A DNA stretch of 64,000 nucleotides, taken from the NCBI GenBank assembly GCA_030148065.1, contig JASBUC010000057.1, forward strand, positions 1-64,000, given 5' to 3'. The notes beneath the pieces are model-generated. The model saw nothing but the letters and a program-made list of their open reading frames with translations. It did not search any database and had not been told where the DNA came from. Source of the stretch: Legionellaceae bacterium. GTDB lineage: Bacteria > Pseudomonadota > Gammaproteobacteria > Legionellales > Legionellaceae. The first letter of the stretch is position 1, and every line of letters begins with the position of its first letter. The position numbers and the translations under genes are program-made. Shown in pieces: positions 44,185-53,413 of this stretch.

Positions 44185-45351
44185 TCAGAGTTGTTTCATA
44201 GCACTTGTTAAACCATTAATTGTTAGGGGGAACATGGCTTTGTTCATAATTTCTTGAATTAGCCCAACACTTTCAGCTTGCCAAGCATCTTCAGGTAAAG
44301 GATTTAACCAAACAGAACTATCAAAATGCGTTAAGAACCGCTTGAGCCAAATTTCTCCACTCTCTTCATTCATGTGCTCAACACTGCCAAAGGGCGCAAT
44401 AATCTCATAAGGGCTCATTGTGGCATCCCCCACAAAAATAAGCTTCGTATCTTTTGAAAATGTTCTAAATAACTCAAAGGTCATAGTGCTTTTTTTATGT
44501 CTTTGTTGATTATCCTGCCACAGCGCCTCATAAGGGCAATTATGAAAGTAGAAATAAGCAAGGTTTTGAAACGCTTTTCGTGCTTGGGTAAATAAGCGCT
44601 GACATTGAAAAATATGTTGATCCATCGAGCCCCCTACATCAAATAGAAGCAAAACTTTGGGGCGGTTACTCTTAATGCGGTGCTCACAAATCTGCAATAG
44701 CCCTGCATTCTTCGCCGTTTTCTCGATGGTTTCTTCTAAGTCAAAGAGCCTCTCACCAGTCTCTCTGCGCTGTGTTAGACGCTTTAGAGCAGTCGCCATA
44801 TTGCGGCTATCCAATAAACTATCTTCATCTAAATTGGAAAAAACTCGTTTGTCCCAAACCTTGCTGGCTCGCTGGTGTCTTGATTCATGTTGACCAATAC
44901 GAATGCCAAAGGGATTAAACCCATATGCCCCAAAAGGAGAGCTGCCTCCTGTTCCAATCCATTTATTGCCTCCTTGATGACGAGAACACTGCTCTTTTAA
45001 GCGCTGCTGAAACTGTTTTAACAATTCATCGAGGCCGCCTAAGGCTTGTATAGCATCTTTTTCCTCTTTTGATAAATATCGACTAAGTTGCTGTTCCAGC
45101 CATTCTTTTGGAATCATTTTCTGCTCAAACTCAAAGGGTTCTGGGCGGCCGTCTAAGTAACTTGCAAAGGCTAAATCGAACTTATCGAAGTATTTTTCAT
45201 CTTTAATAAAAATCATTCTAGAGAGTTGATAAAAACTCTCAATGTTATTTTCATGCAACGACTGAGATAATGCCTCATTTAAGGTTAACCAATCACGCAA
45301 GGAAACGGGTAGTTTCGCTGCCTTCAAATGCAGGAAAAATCGGATAAACAT
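44185..45351 (-). CDS. VWA domain protein, CoxE-like, partner of MoxR ATPase
   Basis: 388 residues. The N-terminal part is helical; the C-terminal von Willebrand A domain starts with the MIDAS loop VLLLFDVGGSMDQH near residue 238, a common CoxE-type variant of DxSxS, and contains KLIFVGDATMSPYEI. Such proteins work with MoxR ATPases in metal insertion or complex maturation. It overlaps the MoxR gene by one base and the two form an operon. No CO dehydrogenase or methanol dehydrogenase gene is near, so the client is unknown. Confidence 0.85.
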   Translation of the reverse strand: MFIRFFLHLKAAKLPVSLRDWLTLNEALSQSLHENNIESFYQLSRMIFIKDEKYFDKFDLAFASYLDGRPEPFEFEQKMIPKEWLEQQLSRYLSKEEKDAIQALGGLDELLKQFQQRLKEQCSRHQGGNKWIGTGGSSPFGAYGFNPFGIRIGQHESRHQRASKVWDKRVFSNLDEDSLLDSRNMATALKRLTQRRETGERLFDLEETIEKTAKNAGLLQICEHRIKSNRPKVLLLFDVGGSMDQHIFQCQRLFTQARKAFQNLAYFYFHNCPYEALWQDNQQRHKKSTMTFELFRTFSKDTKLIFVGDATMSPYEIIAPFGSVEHMNEESGEIWLKRFLTHFDSSVWLNPLPEDAWQAESVGLIQEIMNKAMFPLTINGLTSAMKQL

Positions 45352-46187
45352 TATAGGAATTGTCGACTGGATTGTTTTAAAAAGTTCAAATCGCTTTCAT
45401 TTTTAATGAGTGCACCATGATGAAGGGGCAAACTGCTGCGAGCTGCATGCTGTCTTAAAGCGTTTGCATCTATCTCATCCATTAGTAGCAAACCTATCCA
45501 ATCAAGGAGTTCTGCCGTCGATGGCTTCTTATTGAGGGTCTCCTTTGCTCTAAGTTGGTTAAACGAGCGAATGGCTTCCTTCGCTACCAACTGGTTAATC
45601 TCTGGAAAATGAGCATTTACAATTTTTTGTAACGTCACGTCATCTGGAAATTGAATAAAATGAAAAAAGCAGCGGCGTAAAAAGGCAGGAGGCAATTCTT
45701 TTTCATTATTGCTGGTAATAATAATAATGGGGCGATGAATAGCTCGAACAGTTTCTTTCGTTTCATAAACATGGAAGGCCATCTTATCTAGCTCTAACAA
45801 TAAATCATTTGGAAACTCTAGATCTGCTTTATCAATCTCATCAATTAATAACACAGCTCTTGTCTCACTTATAAATGCTTCCCAAAGCTTCCCTTTCTTG
45901 ATGTAATTTTTAATATTACTCACCCCTGCTTCACCGAGCTGTGAATCACGAAGCCTAGAGACAGCATCATACTCATAAAGGCCTTGCTGAGCCTTAGTCG
46001 TTGATTTGACATGCCATTCAAGAAAAGGCGCATTCATTGATTTTGCTACTTCTTCTGCTAAACGTGTTTTTCCAGTGCCTGGCTCTCCCTTGAGCAGTAA
46101 AGGGCGCTGCAATTTGATAGCCGCATTGACAGCCATCATTAATTCATCACTTACAATGTAATCTTTTGTGCCGGTAAAGCTCATCAT
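45351..46187 (-). CDS. MoxR-family AAA+ ATPase
   Basis: 278 residues. Walker A GEPGTGKTRLAE is near residue 37, Walker B RAVLLIDEIDKAD near 112, sensor 1 IIITSNNEKELPPAF near 150, and the arginine finger in FLRRCFFHFIQFP. MoxR AAA+ proteins act as chaperones with a VWA partner, here encoded directly downstream with overlapping ends. The domain organisation is that of the single-domain RavA/MoxR relatives. It is the first gene of the pair. Confidence 0.92.
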   Translation of the reverse strand: MMSFTGTKDYIVSDELMMAVNAAIKLQRPLLLKGEPGTGKTRLAEEVAKSMNAPFLEWHVKSTTKAQQGLYEYDAVSRLRDSQLGEAGVSNIKNYIKKGKLWEAFISETRAVLLIDEIDKADLEFPNDLLLELDKMAFHVYETKETVRAIHRPIIIITSNNEKELPPAFLRRCFFHFIQFPDDVTLQKIVNAHFPEINQLVAKEAIRSFNQLRAKETLNKKPSTAELLDWIGLLLMDEIDANALRQHAARSSLPLHHGALIKNESDLNFLKQSSRQFL

Positions 46188-46253
46188 TTAAGCTCTCTTA
46201 AGACTAATTTATAAAGCCGCTATCATAGCCTTAAAACAGAAAAATCCAAACCG

Positions 46254-47057
46254 TTAAGCGCGATTCTTTATGTCTTGCACCACTTGATCAATAAGCCTTC
46301 TTGAGATACTCGCTGGACTTGGAAGTTTTGGCAACTTATCAATAGAAAACCAATTTGCATCTTCTATCTCGGTCTCATCAGGCTGTAGCGTCCCACCTCT
46401 ATACTCTGCTCGAAAGGCTATCATAAAACTGTCAGGAAAAGGCCAGGTTTGGCTACCCATATAGTGTAAATTTGAAATCTTGATTGAGACTTCTTCTTTA
46501 ACTTCTCGATGAAGTGCTGCTTCTGCACTCTCTCCTAGCTCGACAAATCCTGCAAGTGCGCTGTACATACCTGGCAAGAAATGGGGTGAGCGAGCTAAAA
46601 GGATTTGACTATCTTTGACAATAAGGCCCATGACCGCTGGCGAAAACCTTGGAAAAAAAGAGCATTGACAGGATCTACAGGTCTTCTCAGAACTATTATA
46701 AACGCCTATTAAACGCTCGCCACACTGGCCACAAAACTTTGATTGGCTCTCCCACTTTAATTGGTGATGTGCCTTTAAAATAAGGGCCTGTTTGTCTATC
46801 TCCTGACTGGCTAAATATGGCTTTACTTCCGCTAACTGCCAAGACTTAGCAAGGTAATCATTATTTCTATTTGAAGCATTGACACTGACAACTGGGGTGC
46901 TCTCGGCTAAAAAGAAACCATCGATATCTAACCGAAGTGTCATGATTATCTCTTTAAGAGGTAGTAAAAAAGCATTGTCCAGCAGCAAGATTTTACCATC
47001 GATGAAAAAAATACTCTCTGTAGCGGCATAGTGTTCTACAAATGCTTCTAATTTCAT
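46254..47057 (-). CDS. nudC: NAD+/NADH diphosphatase; also RNA deNADding enzyme
   Basis: 267 residues. It hydrolyses NAD(H) to NMN(H) and AMP, and in E. coli removes NAD caps from RNA. The zinc ribbon is CGQCG with a second Cys pair CRSCQC (about 113-130). The Nudix box GFVELGESAEAALHREVKEE lies near 170, its usual late Gly replaced by Ser in EEVSI. The NudC-specific motif SQTWPFPDSFM follows, close to the standard SQPWPFP. AAGGA precedes the ATG at four bases. Confidence 0.95.
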   Translation of the reverse strand: MKLEAFVEHYAATESIFFIDGKILLLDNAFLLPLKEIIMTLRLDIDGFFLAESTPVVSVNASNRNNDYLAKSWQLAEVKPYLASQEIDKQALILKAHHQLKWESQSKFCGQCGERLIGVYNSSEKTCRSCQCSFFPRFSPAVMGLIVKDSQILLARSPHFLPGMYSALAGFVELGESAEAALHREVKEEVSIKISNLHYMGSQTWPFPDSFMIAFRAEYRGGTLQPDETEIEDANWFSIDKLPKLPSPASISRRLIDQVVQDIKNRA

Positions 47058-47136
47058 ACAGTCCTTGGGTTATCAGTGTTTTAAACGAGTAGTATACCTC
47101 AAAACATGCTTATGCAACTTGGAAAAATCTCTCTTT

Positions 47137-47205
47137 CAGGTATCTTGAATACCTGAGCCTATTGAGAGTATTCCTAATAGGGCCTGTTGGTAAACTGGCA
47201 ACAGG
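47137..47205 (+). promoter_or_regulatory. Three consecutive hairpins upstream of the cysteine-enzyme candidate gene
   Basis: CAGGTAT/ATACCTG (47137-47143 with 47149-47155), CCTATT/AATAGG (47158-47163 with 47176-47181) and CCTGTTG/CAACAGG (47183-47189 with 47199-47205) are all perfect stems, packed into 69 bases. They end ten bases before the first ATG of the gene. They may form a 5' leader structure or part of the nudC/47.2 kb divergent promoter region. Confidence 0.4.
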
Positions 47206-47226
47206 GACGTGCAGATGGAGATGCAA

Positions 47227-47808
47227 ATGAAAGCGTACATGGAAGCCAATATGAGAAATGAACAACATCGACTACCCTCCTTTTGGCGACGCAATCAACC
47301 AAGACATCACTCTCTATTTAGCTCATTAACCAGAAAAGGACATTCCATTTTATTTTGGCGACCAGAGCCCATCTCCGATGAAGTGCATCAAGAACAATTA
47401 CAAAGAGGTTATGATACTCGCTATGCCTGTCATGCCCTCACTATTGGCAGTCATCTTTTTTCCGAAGGACCTTTTACGCCATATGGTGCGTGCATTGATA
47501 CGATTTTAGAGGATGAGTTTAGTCTTATTAGCGAGGAAAATTTACAAGTAGGCGATGTCATCGCCTGGCGAGACGAAGAGGATCTTATTTCTCACACAGC
47601 AAGAATTACAGAGCTTTATTGGAATCAGCAAAACACACTGGCAAATGAAACGCGCCTCTGTACTAAAAACGGCAGCTTCGCTTCTCGAAGCAACATGAGA
47701 CTTGCCTCTTTAATATCCCTGTATGGAGATAAGATGGCCTTCTATCGTGAAACTCCCTACAACCTTCGCCCACGCCCATGCACTCTCGATGAAAGGCCGT
47801 TTCTCTAA
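47227..47808 (+). CDS. Possible papain-like/NlpC-type cysteine enzyme of unknown function
   Basis: 193 residues from the ATG at 47227, which has GGAG six bases before it; in-frame GTG (47209) and ATGs (47215, 47221) are alternatives. No signal peptide. The arrangement YACHALTIG, then GDVIAWRDEE, then SHTARITEL and CTKNGSF resembles papain-like folds of the DUF7689 or NlpC/P60 type: a Cys-x-His near the start of a helix, a GD-V-AW strand and a His at the start of a strand followed by a polar residue. Catalytic roles for C and H are inference. Its stop overlaps the convergent acyltransferase stop by four bases. Confidence 0.5.
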   Translation: MKAYMEANMRNEQHRLPSFWRRNQPRHHSLFSSLTRKGHSILFWRPEPISDEVHQEQLQRGYDTRYACHALTIGSHLFSEGPFTPYGACIDTILEDEFSLISEENLQVGDVIAWRDEEDLISHTARITELYWNQQNTLANETRLCTKNGSFASRSNMRLASLISLYGDKMAFYRETPYNLRPRPCTLDERPFL

Positions 47809-48902
47809 TTGCAGTGTTTTGTGCTGCATAGTTTAAGAGACATCTGGCAGATTAGGGCACAAACCACTAAAAAACTGAGTGAATAGGCAAGTGAGGCATA
47901 TGCTGGCAAGAGGTAACCAAACAGGGAGTCTCCCAAATAAACCCTTAAATTGACGTCAACTCCATCAGCAATCTTAAGGTGAATCATTGCTTGCACCTTC
48001 AATAGCAAAACATGTAAACAATAAATAAACAGTGCATGCCGACCTAAGAAGACCAGTGGTTGAGTGAGGCACCGACCGTTTAGAACGTCGACTAAGTAAT
48101 ACACAACAGCCAGCAAAAGAAGCAGCAGGCCCCCTGTCCATAAGACATAAGAGCTCGTCCAGAGTGCTTTATTAATAGGAAAACTCTGATTCCAGAAAGA
48201 TGCCAGCAACAAAAATACCAGTCCAGTGGCGATTACCTTTTTTAAAAACAAACGACTAGACTTCTTGGATATAAGTAAGATCCCAACTAAATTACCCAAT
48301 AGGCCAGAGGAAATAGCTGGCAGTGTACTGAGTAACCCTTCTGGATCAAAAATTTTCAAATATAAATGATTTGAAGAGAACAGACCTCTATCAATTACCC
48401 CAACAAGGTTTCCTTCTAAAGACAATGGTGATGACACACTAAAGAGCAGACCTTCATAGGCTAAGAGTATTATCAAAAAAAGTAATGCTTGCCCTCTTGT
48501 CGAGACTGTTAAAAAAAAGATTGCAGAACAAAGATAACAGAGAGCAATTCTTTGCAACACGCCAAACCATCGAAGGGTTGCAAAATCAAAATGATAGGGA
48601 AAAGCATTTAATAAAACTCCCAATAGAAAGATCACGATGGTCCGTTTTATCACCTTAGCAAGGATTAGATCCTTTGACAGTCCTCGACATTGCATATTAG
48701 ACAACGCTAATACCGATGAAATACCAACGATGATAATGAAAAAAGGAAAGACCAGATCAGCAAGCGTACAGCCATGCCAATTTGAGTGATTGAGTGTTAT
48801 GAAAGAGTGATCATTGCCTGGACTATTGACAATGACCATCATGGCAACCACAAGTCCTCTTAAAACATCAAGGAAGTAAAAACGCTCTACACAGTCATTC
48901 AT
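47805..48902 (-). CDS. NagX-like membrane acyltransferase (DUF5009/heparan-alpha-glucosaminide N-acetyltransferase family)
   Basis: 365 residues with about ten membrane segments. The opening FLDVLRGLVVAMMVIVNSPG and then HSNWHGCTLADLVFPFFIII are diagnostic of this family. The human homologue transmembrane-acetylates terminal glucosamine; bacterial members are often linked to amino-sugar or peptidoglycan recycling. It starts two bases after the stop of the upstream nagZ-like gene, so the two form one operon. That supports an amino-sugar role. Confidence 0.85.
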   Translation of the reverse strand: MNDCVERFYFLDVLRGLVVAMMVIVNSPGNDHSFITLNHSNWHGCTLADLVFPFFIIIVGISSVLALSNMQCRGLSKDLILAKVIKRTIVIFLLGVLLNAFPYHFDFATLRWFGVLQRIALCYLCSAIFFLTVSTRGQALLFLIILLAYEGLLFSVSSPLSLEGNLVGVIDRGLFSSNHLYLKIFDPEGLLSTLPAISSGLLGNLVGILLISKKSSRLFLKKVIATGLVFLLLASFWNQSFPINKALWTSSYVLWTGGLLLLLLAVVYYLVDVLNGRCLTQPLVFLGRHALFIYCLHVLLLKVQAMIHLKIADGVDVNLRVYLGDSLFGYLLPAYASLAYSLSFLVVCALICQMSLKLCSTKHCN

Positions 48903-48904
48903 GA

Positions 48905-50047
48905 TTAGGCAAGAGATAGTTTAAACGCTCTAACGTGAGAATAGGCTTCATCAATACGAGCTTCACTAATTGTGCCATCATTCACATTTTTCTCGATTAG
49001 ATCAATCAACGTTTTAGCAGGCATAGGCACATCACTTAATTGATTACCAAAAATAAACATATCCGCCCCAGCATTAATCGCCAGCACCAAAGATTCCTCC
49101 AAGCCGTAATGATCACTAATTGCTTTCATCTGCATATCATCCGTAATGATGATGCCTTCAAACCCTAACCGTTCACGAAGCAAACCGGTTAAAATTTCCT
49201 TAGAAAGGGTGGCAGGTAACCCTGACTTATCCAACTGTCGATTAACAATGTGTGCTGTCATAATCATGTCCCTTTTATCCATATGACTAATCAACTCTTG
49301 AAAAGGAGTCAGTTCATAAGACTGCCATGTTTCAGTCACATCAACAAAACCAAGATGTGAATCGCCAGTTGAGCTTCCATGCCCTGGAAAGTGCTTAAAG
49401 GCCGCTCCTATGCCTTGTTCTTTAAATGCTTTTGTTAGCAGGTGGCTTCGAAAAATTACTTCTTCTGGATCGGCGGAATAACTTCGCCCTAGCTTTCCTA
49501 TCACAGGGTTCTCTGGGTTAACATTTACATCTAAGACGGGGGCAAAATCTAGATTAAAACCATTGCTTTTTAGCGTCTTTGCCATAATGTCTGCTTGTTT
49601 TTTCGCATCCTGTTCACTCAAAGCAGAAAATTGCTCGGCTGACACGGTCTTTGGGAATCCATATGTGTCTTTTAAACGGTTAACCCTGCCCCCTTCGTAG
49701 TCAACAGAGATAATTAAAGGTAGGGCCTCCCTATGATGCATTTTATTTCCTTGGCTTGCTGCCATTTGAAGCGCTTGATTTAAAGTAGCAACTTGCTCAG
49801 GACTTTTTATATTTTTATCAAACGTTTTGCTCTTAAAGTTATAATCAAAAAGGATAACCCCTCCAATGTTTTCCTCTTGAATGGACTTAACAATTTCAGA
49901 GTCATCGCTCACAGAGGCCTCTGGAAAACCAAGAATAAGGATCTGAGCAATTTTATCTCGAAGACTTAAAGTATTTGTTGATGCGTGCACAGCCATACCT
50001 CCAAAGAGAGCTAAGATTAAAAGTAGTTTGATTAGTTTCTCTATCAT
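48905..50047 (-). CDS. nagZ: Exported beta-N-acetylhexosaminidase (glycoside hydrolase family 3)
   Basis: 380 residues. It removes N-acetylglucosamine from muropeptides or chitooligosaccharides. A signal peptide (about 1-23, ending VHA) precedes the GH3 domain, so unlike cytoplasmic E. coli NagZ it is probably periplasmic. The general acid/base motif KHFPGHGSSTGDSHLGF is complete, including the catalytic His in DSH, and the nucleophile Asp is in IITDDMQMKAI. It is the first gene of a two-gene operon with the NagX-like acyltransferase. Confidence 0.9.
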   Translation of the reverse strand: MIEKLIKLLLILALFGGMAVHASTNTLSLRDKIAQILILGFPEASVSDDSEIVKSIQEENIGGVILFDYNFKSKTFDKNIKSPEQVATLNQALQMAASQGNKMHHREALPLIISVDYEGGRVNRLKDTYGFPKTVSAEQFSALSEQDAKKQADIMAKTLKSNGFNLDFAPVLDVNVNPENPVIGKLGRSYSADPEEVIFRSHLLTKAFKEQGIGAAFKHFPGHGSSTGDSHLGFVDVTETWQSYELTPFQELISHMDKRDMIMTAHIVNRQLDKSGLPATLSKEILTGLLRERLGFEGIIITDDMQMKAISDHYGLEESLVLAINAGADMFIFGNQLSDVPMPAKTLIDLIEKNVNDGTISEARIDEAYSHVRAFKLSLA

Positions 50048-50130
50048 AAAAAAAGAGTTAATTATAGAGCAAAAAGGTCATTATAAGCCCAGAAAAACTT
50101 CTCGTCAATTGGGGATATTTTGCGTAAGTG

Positions 50131-52008
50131 CTATTGCTTTGACTCTAAAGCCTCCCATTCTTCATAGAGGGCTTCAAGTGCCATCTCTGCCTCTTCTAAG
50201 GTCTTACTCAAGCTAAGATAGTCTTGATTATTTTCTGCCTGATAAAGGGAGGGCTCCGCTAGCTGAATTTTAAGTTCATCAATGTGCGCTTCTAATTTAT
50301 CAATCTTCTTGGTAACGCGATTTAGGTTTTTCCTATCTTCCTGGCTAAGAGAGTTACTTGGTTTGCTCTCATGTAGTTCCTTTGCCTTTTTTTCTTTAGG
50401 TCCGGTCAAGAGGTCTATGGGTTTTTCATTATGAACATACTGATGGACCGCGCCAACTTCCTCTTTGAATTGCCCCTTCCCTTGATACACCCAAGAAGTG
50501 GTTACCACATTTTCTAAAAAAACTCTGTCATGACTAACGATTAAAACTGTTCCTGGGTAGTCGACCAAAAAGGCTTCCAACACTTCAAGCGACTCGATGT
50601 CTAAATCATTCGTTGGTTCATCCAGTACCAGTAAATTAGCATTCTTGGTAAAGAGGCTAGCAAGATACAAGCGATTCTTCTCACCACCAGATAGATATTT
50701 AACTGGCGAACGGGCCCTGTCTGGGCTAAACAAGAATTGCTGCAAATAGCCAATAACATGCTTCTCTTCCCCAAAAATATTAACAGTCTGAGAGCCTTGT
50801 CCAACATTATCAATGGCAGACTTCTCTTCAGCAAAGCCTGTACGCATTTGATCAAAGTAGGCAACTTTTAACTTACTACCGAGTTTTAAAGTCCCTGAGT
50901 CAGGCTTTAATTGCTCAAGCAGCAACTTTAAAAGCGTTGTTTTACCACAGCCATTTGGCCCAACTAAACCAATTTTATCACCATTGGCAACCAGGGCTGA
51001 AAATGATTGAATAATGTTTTTCCCTTCACGACTAAAGCAAAGCCCACTCGCCTCGAACACCAGCTTTCCTGAACGTTCAATGTCTGCAGAGCTTAAATTC
51101 ATCTGACCAATTTGCTCTCGCCTGTTTTTACGAACTTCGCGTAGGGCTTTCAATTTTCTGACTCGACCTTCATTACGGGTACGGCGAGCTTTAATGCCTT
51201 GCCTGATCCACTTTTCTTCTAGAGCCAGTTTTTTATCAAATTCATTATTTTCTTTTTCCTCTATTTCCAAAAGCTCAGCTTTTTTTTGCTCATATTTTTC
51301 ATAACCACAAGCAAAGTAGCGAACCCGACCTCGATCGATTTCCAAAATGGTATCGGTTAGTGCTTTTAAAAATGCTCGATCGTGCGTGACTAAAATATAA
51401 GTCCCTTGATAAGACGCAAGAAATTTCTCAAGCCATTTAATAGATTCTATGTCTAAGTGGTTGGTTGGTTCATCCAAAAGGAGTAAATCAGGCTCTGTAA
51501 CTAAGCACTCTGCCAGTAAGACTCGTCGTCTCATCCCGCCAGAGAGCTCTGAGAGTGCCTGCATGGCATTTAATGACATCTTGCTCAATAATGATTCAAT
51601 TTTACTCAATTGCCCCCAAGCATTTTGATGATCGAGCCATTCTTGCAACTTATGTAAACGCGCTTCATCTGAAACAGAGCGAGAAGGTTCTAGTAACAAT
51701 TTCTGATAAGCGATTAAAGATTCACCAAGCTCACCCAAGCCTGCTGCTACTTTTTCCAAAACGGTTTCATTAGAACTGTCGGGTACTGTTTGCTCTAAAC
51801 GACGAACGCAGAGACCACGCTGAAATTGGATTTCGCCTTTATCTTGCTGGATCTCTTGATTTAATAGCTTTAGAAGACTTGATTTTCCCTCCCCATTTCG
51901 TCCAATCAGTCCTAAGTGCTGTCCCTTCTCGATGGTTAAATTAATTCCATCCAATAACACTTGATGACCAAAACTTAAAACAACCTCAGAAAAACGCACT
52001 AAACTCAT
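50131..52008 (-). CDS. uup: ABC-F family ATPase Uup
   Basis: 625 residues: two nucleotide-binding domains, a linker and a C-terminal coiled coil (about 555-625), without membrane segments. Walker A GRNGEGKSS and GPNGCGKTT, signature motifs LSGGMRRR and LSGGEKNR, and Walker B LLLLDEPTNHLD and LLVLDEPTNDLD are all present. The C-terminal coiled coil is the Uup-specific DNA-binding domain. Uup acts in the cytoplasm on ribosomes or branched DNA and reduces precise transposon excision in E. coli. Confidence 0.93.
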   Translation of the reverse strand: MSLVRFSEVVLSFGHQVLLDGINLTIEKGQHLGLIGRNGEGKSSLLKLLNQEIQQDKGEIQFQRGLCVRRLEQTVPDSSNETVLEKVAAGLGELGESLIAYQKLLLEPSRSVSDEARLHKLQEWLDHQNAWGQLSKIESLLSKMSLNAMQALSELSGGMRRRVLLAECLVTEPDLLLLDEPTNHLDIESIKWLEKFLASYQGTYILVTHDRAFLKALTDTILEIDRGRVRYFACGYEKYEQKKAELLEIEEKENNEFDKKLALEEKWIRQGIKARRTRNEGRVRKLKALREVRKNRREQIGQMNLSSADIERSGKLVFEASGLCFSREGKNIIQSFSALVANGDKIGLVGPNGCGKTTLLKLLLEQLKPDSGTLKLGSKLKVAYFDQMRTGFAEEKSAIDNVGQGSQTVNIFGEEKHVIGYLQQFLFSPDRARSPVKYLSGGEKNRLYLASLFTKNANLLVLDEPTNDLDIESLEVLEAFLVDYPGTVLIVSHDRVFLENVVTTSWVYQGKGQFKEEVGAVHQYVHNEKPIDLLTGPKEKKAKELHESKPSNSLSQEDRKNLNRVTKKIDKLEAHIDELKIQLAEPSLYQAENNQDYLSLSKTLEEAEMALEALYEEWEALESKQ

Positions 52009-52091
52009 TTTTTATCCAACGACTTTCAATTGATGATGATTATACCTGATGAATGACAAATTCTTGCACCAATTATTAAACTCGCACTCCC

Positions 52092-53360
52092 ATGGAGCAC
52101 AGGTATTCATTAAGATTACCTGAAAAATACTTTTCTCAACTACCCGCTAATGATTTAATACCCCATCGATTATTTACAGGCATCAACGTGATCCATCTTA
52201 GCTATGACGTGGTAATTATTGGCGCAGGGCCAGCTGGCAGTACTGCGGCCATTCTGTGCGCAAAAAGCGGCTTAAAAGTTGCGCTAATTGAGAAAAAAGA
52301 ACATCCAAGAGTAAAGGTGTGTGGAGGAGGTGTGGTAAAGCGAGCCTATCAAGCTTGTCCTATTAACATTGATGTCTGTGTTAAACAGGAAATTAGCGAG
52401 ATTGATTTAGTTTGGCACAAATCAAACATCACATTAACTGACAAACGAAACAACCCAATTGTCTACATGGTGGAGCGAAAAACGCTTGATAAGCATCTCT
52501 TTGAAGCAGCTAAAGACTTAGGGGCTGATTACTTTCCAAAGACCACGGTCAACAAACTAGAACAAATGCCTAGTGGGGTACTGTTAACCACCAACACACA
52601 CTTTTTTACGGCCACCTGGGTAATTGGCGCAGACGGGGCTTCTGGTACCACAGCAACCCTAGCTGGCTGGAGCAAACAAAAAGAAATGCAAGTTCCCGCC
52701 ATTGATGCAGAGATTGTCTTAAAAGAGCCTCTTGCGAGCGAACTTAACCGTACACGCTTTGACTTTGAGACAATTAAAGAGGGCTACGGTTGGGTTTTCC
52801 CAAAGCATGATCATTTCTCGATTGGTGTTGGCCGTTTTAAGCCAAAGAACAAAGACAAGGCTCCGTCTCTACAACAGGAACTGGACAATTATTTAGAAAT
52901 ATTAGGCATTACTAAGAATGAGATTGTTTCAATCAAACGAAAAGGCTTTGTTATTCCGCTGCGTACGCTGAAAGAAGGTGCTGCGAAAGGTCGTGTCTTA
53001 TTAGTTGGAGATGCTGCAGGCCTTGCCGATCCCCTAACTGCTGAAGGTATTTCGGCAGCTTTAATTAGTGGTCGGTTAGCAGCAGACTCAATCATAGAAG
53101 AAAAGAACCCCATCCAAGCCTATAAGAAGAAGCTAGAAGATGAGTTTTTAATTGATCTGGAGATCTCCGAAAAGCTCTCAAATTTACTCTATAAACACCC
53201 TTTTCTGTCAAAACTGCTTCTAATCAGCAATAAAAAAAGAGCAGTGAACGCCATTGCCTCAATTTTTACTGGTGAAAAGCGCTTTTCTCAGATGAATTTT
53301 AAAGGATCACTCTTCAGAAGGGGCATTTTCAAACTCTGTCTAAAACGACCAGCTGCTTGA
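52092..53360 (+). CDS. Geranylgeranyl-reductase-family FAD-dependent oxidoreductase
   Basis: 422 residues from the ATG; a GTG at 52188, with CAGG seven bases upstream, would drop 32 residues and start closer to the usual family N-terminus. The FAD motif VIIGAGPAGSTAAILC begins near residue 42, the family motif CGGGVVKRAY near 78, and the second FAD motif LLVGDAAGLADPLTAEGI near 305. Members reduce isoprenoid double bonds in archaeal lipids, chlorophyll or menaquinone-type molecules. In a non-photosynthetic gammaproteobacterium the substrate is unclear; a quinone or polyprenol is plausible. Confidence 0.85.
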   Translation: MEHRYSLRLPEKYFSQLPANDLIPHRLFTGINVIHLSYDVVIIGAGPAGSTAAILCAKSGLKVALIEKKEHPRVKVCGGGVVKRAYQACPINIDVCVKQEISEIDLVWHKSNITLTDKRNNPIVYMVERKTLDKHLFEAAKDLGADYFPKTTVNKLEQMPSGVLLTTNTHFFTATWVIGADGASGTTATLAGWSKQKEMQVPAIDAEIVLKEPLASELNRTRFDFETIKEGYGWVFPKHDHFSIGVGRFKPKNKDKAPSLQQELDNYLEILGITKNEIVSIKRKGFVIPLRTLKEGAAKGRVLLVGDAAGLADPLTAEGISAALISGRLAADSIIEEKNPIQAYKKKLEDEFLIDLEISEKLSNLLYKHPFLSKLLLISNKKRAVNAIASIFTGEKRFSQMNFKGSLFRRGIFKLCLKRPAA

Positions 53361-53413
53361 TTTTCACTCAATATAATCCTAAACTTAGCACATAGGCTAA
53401 CATCGGGGGAGAT

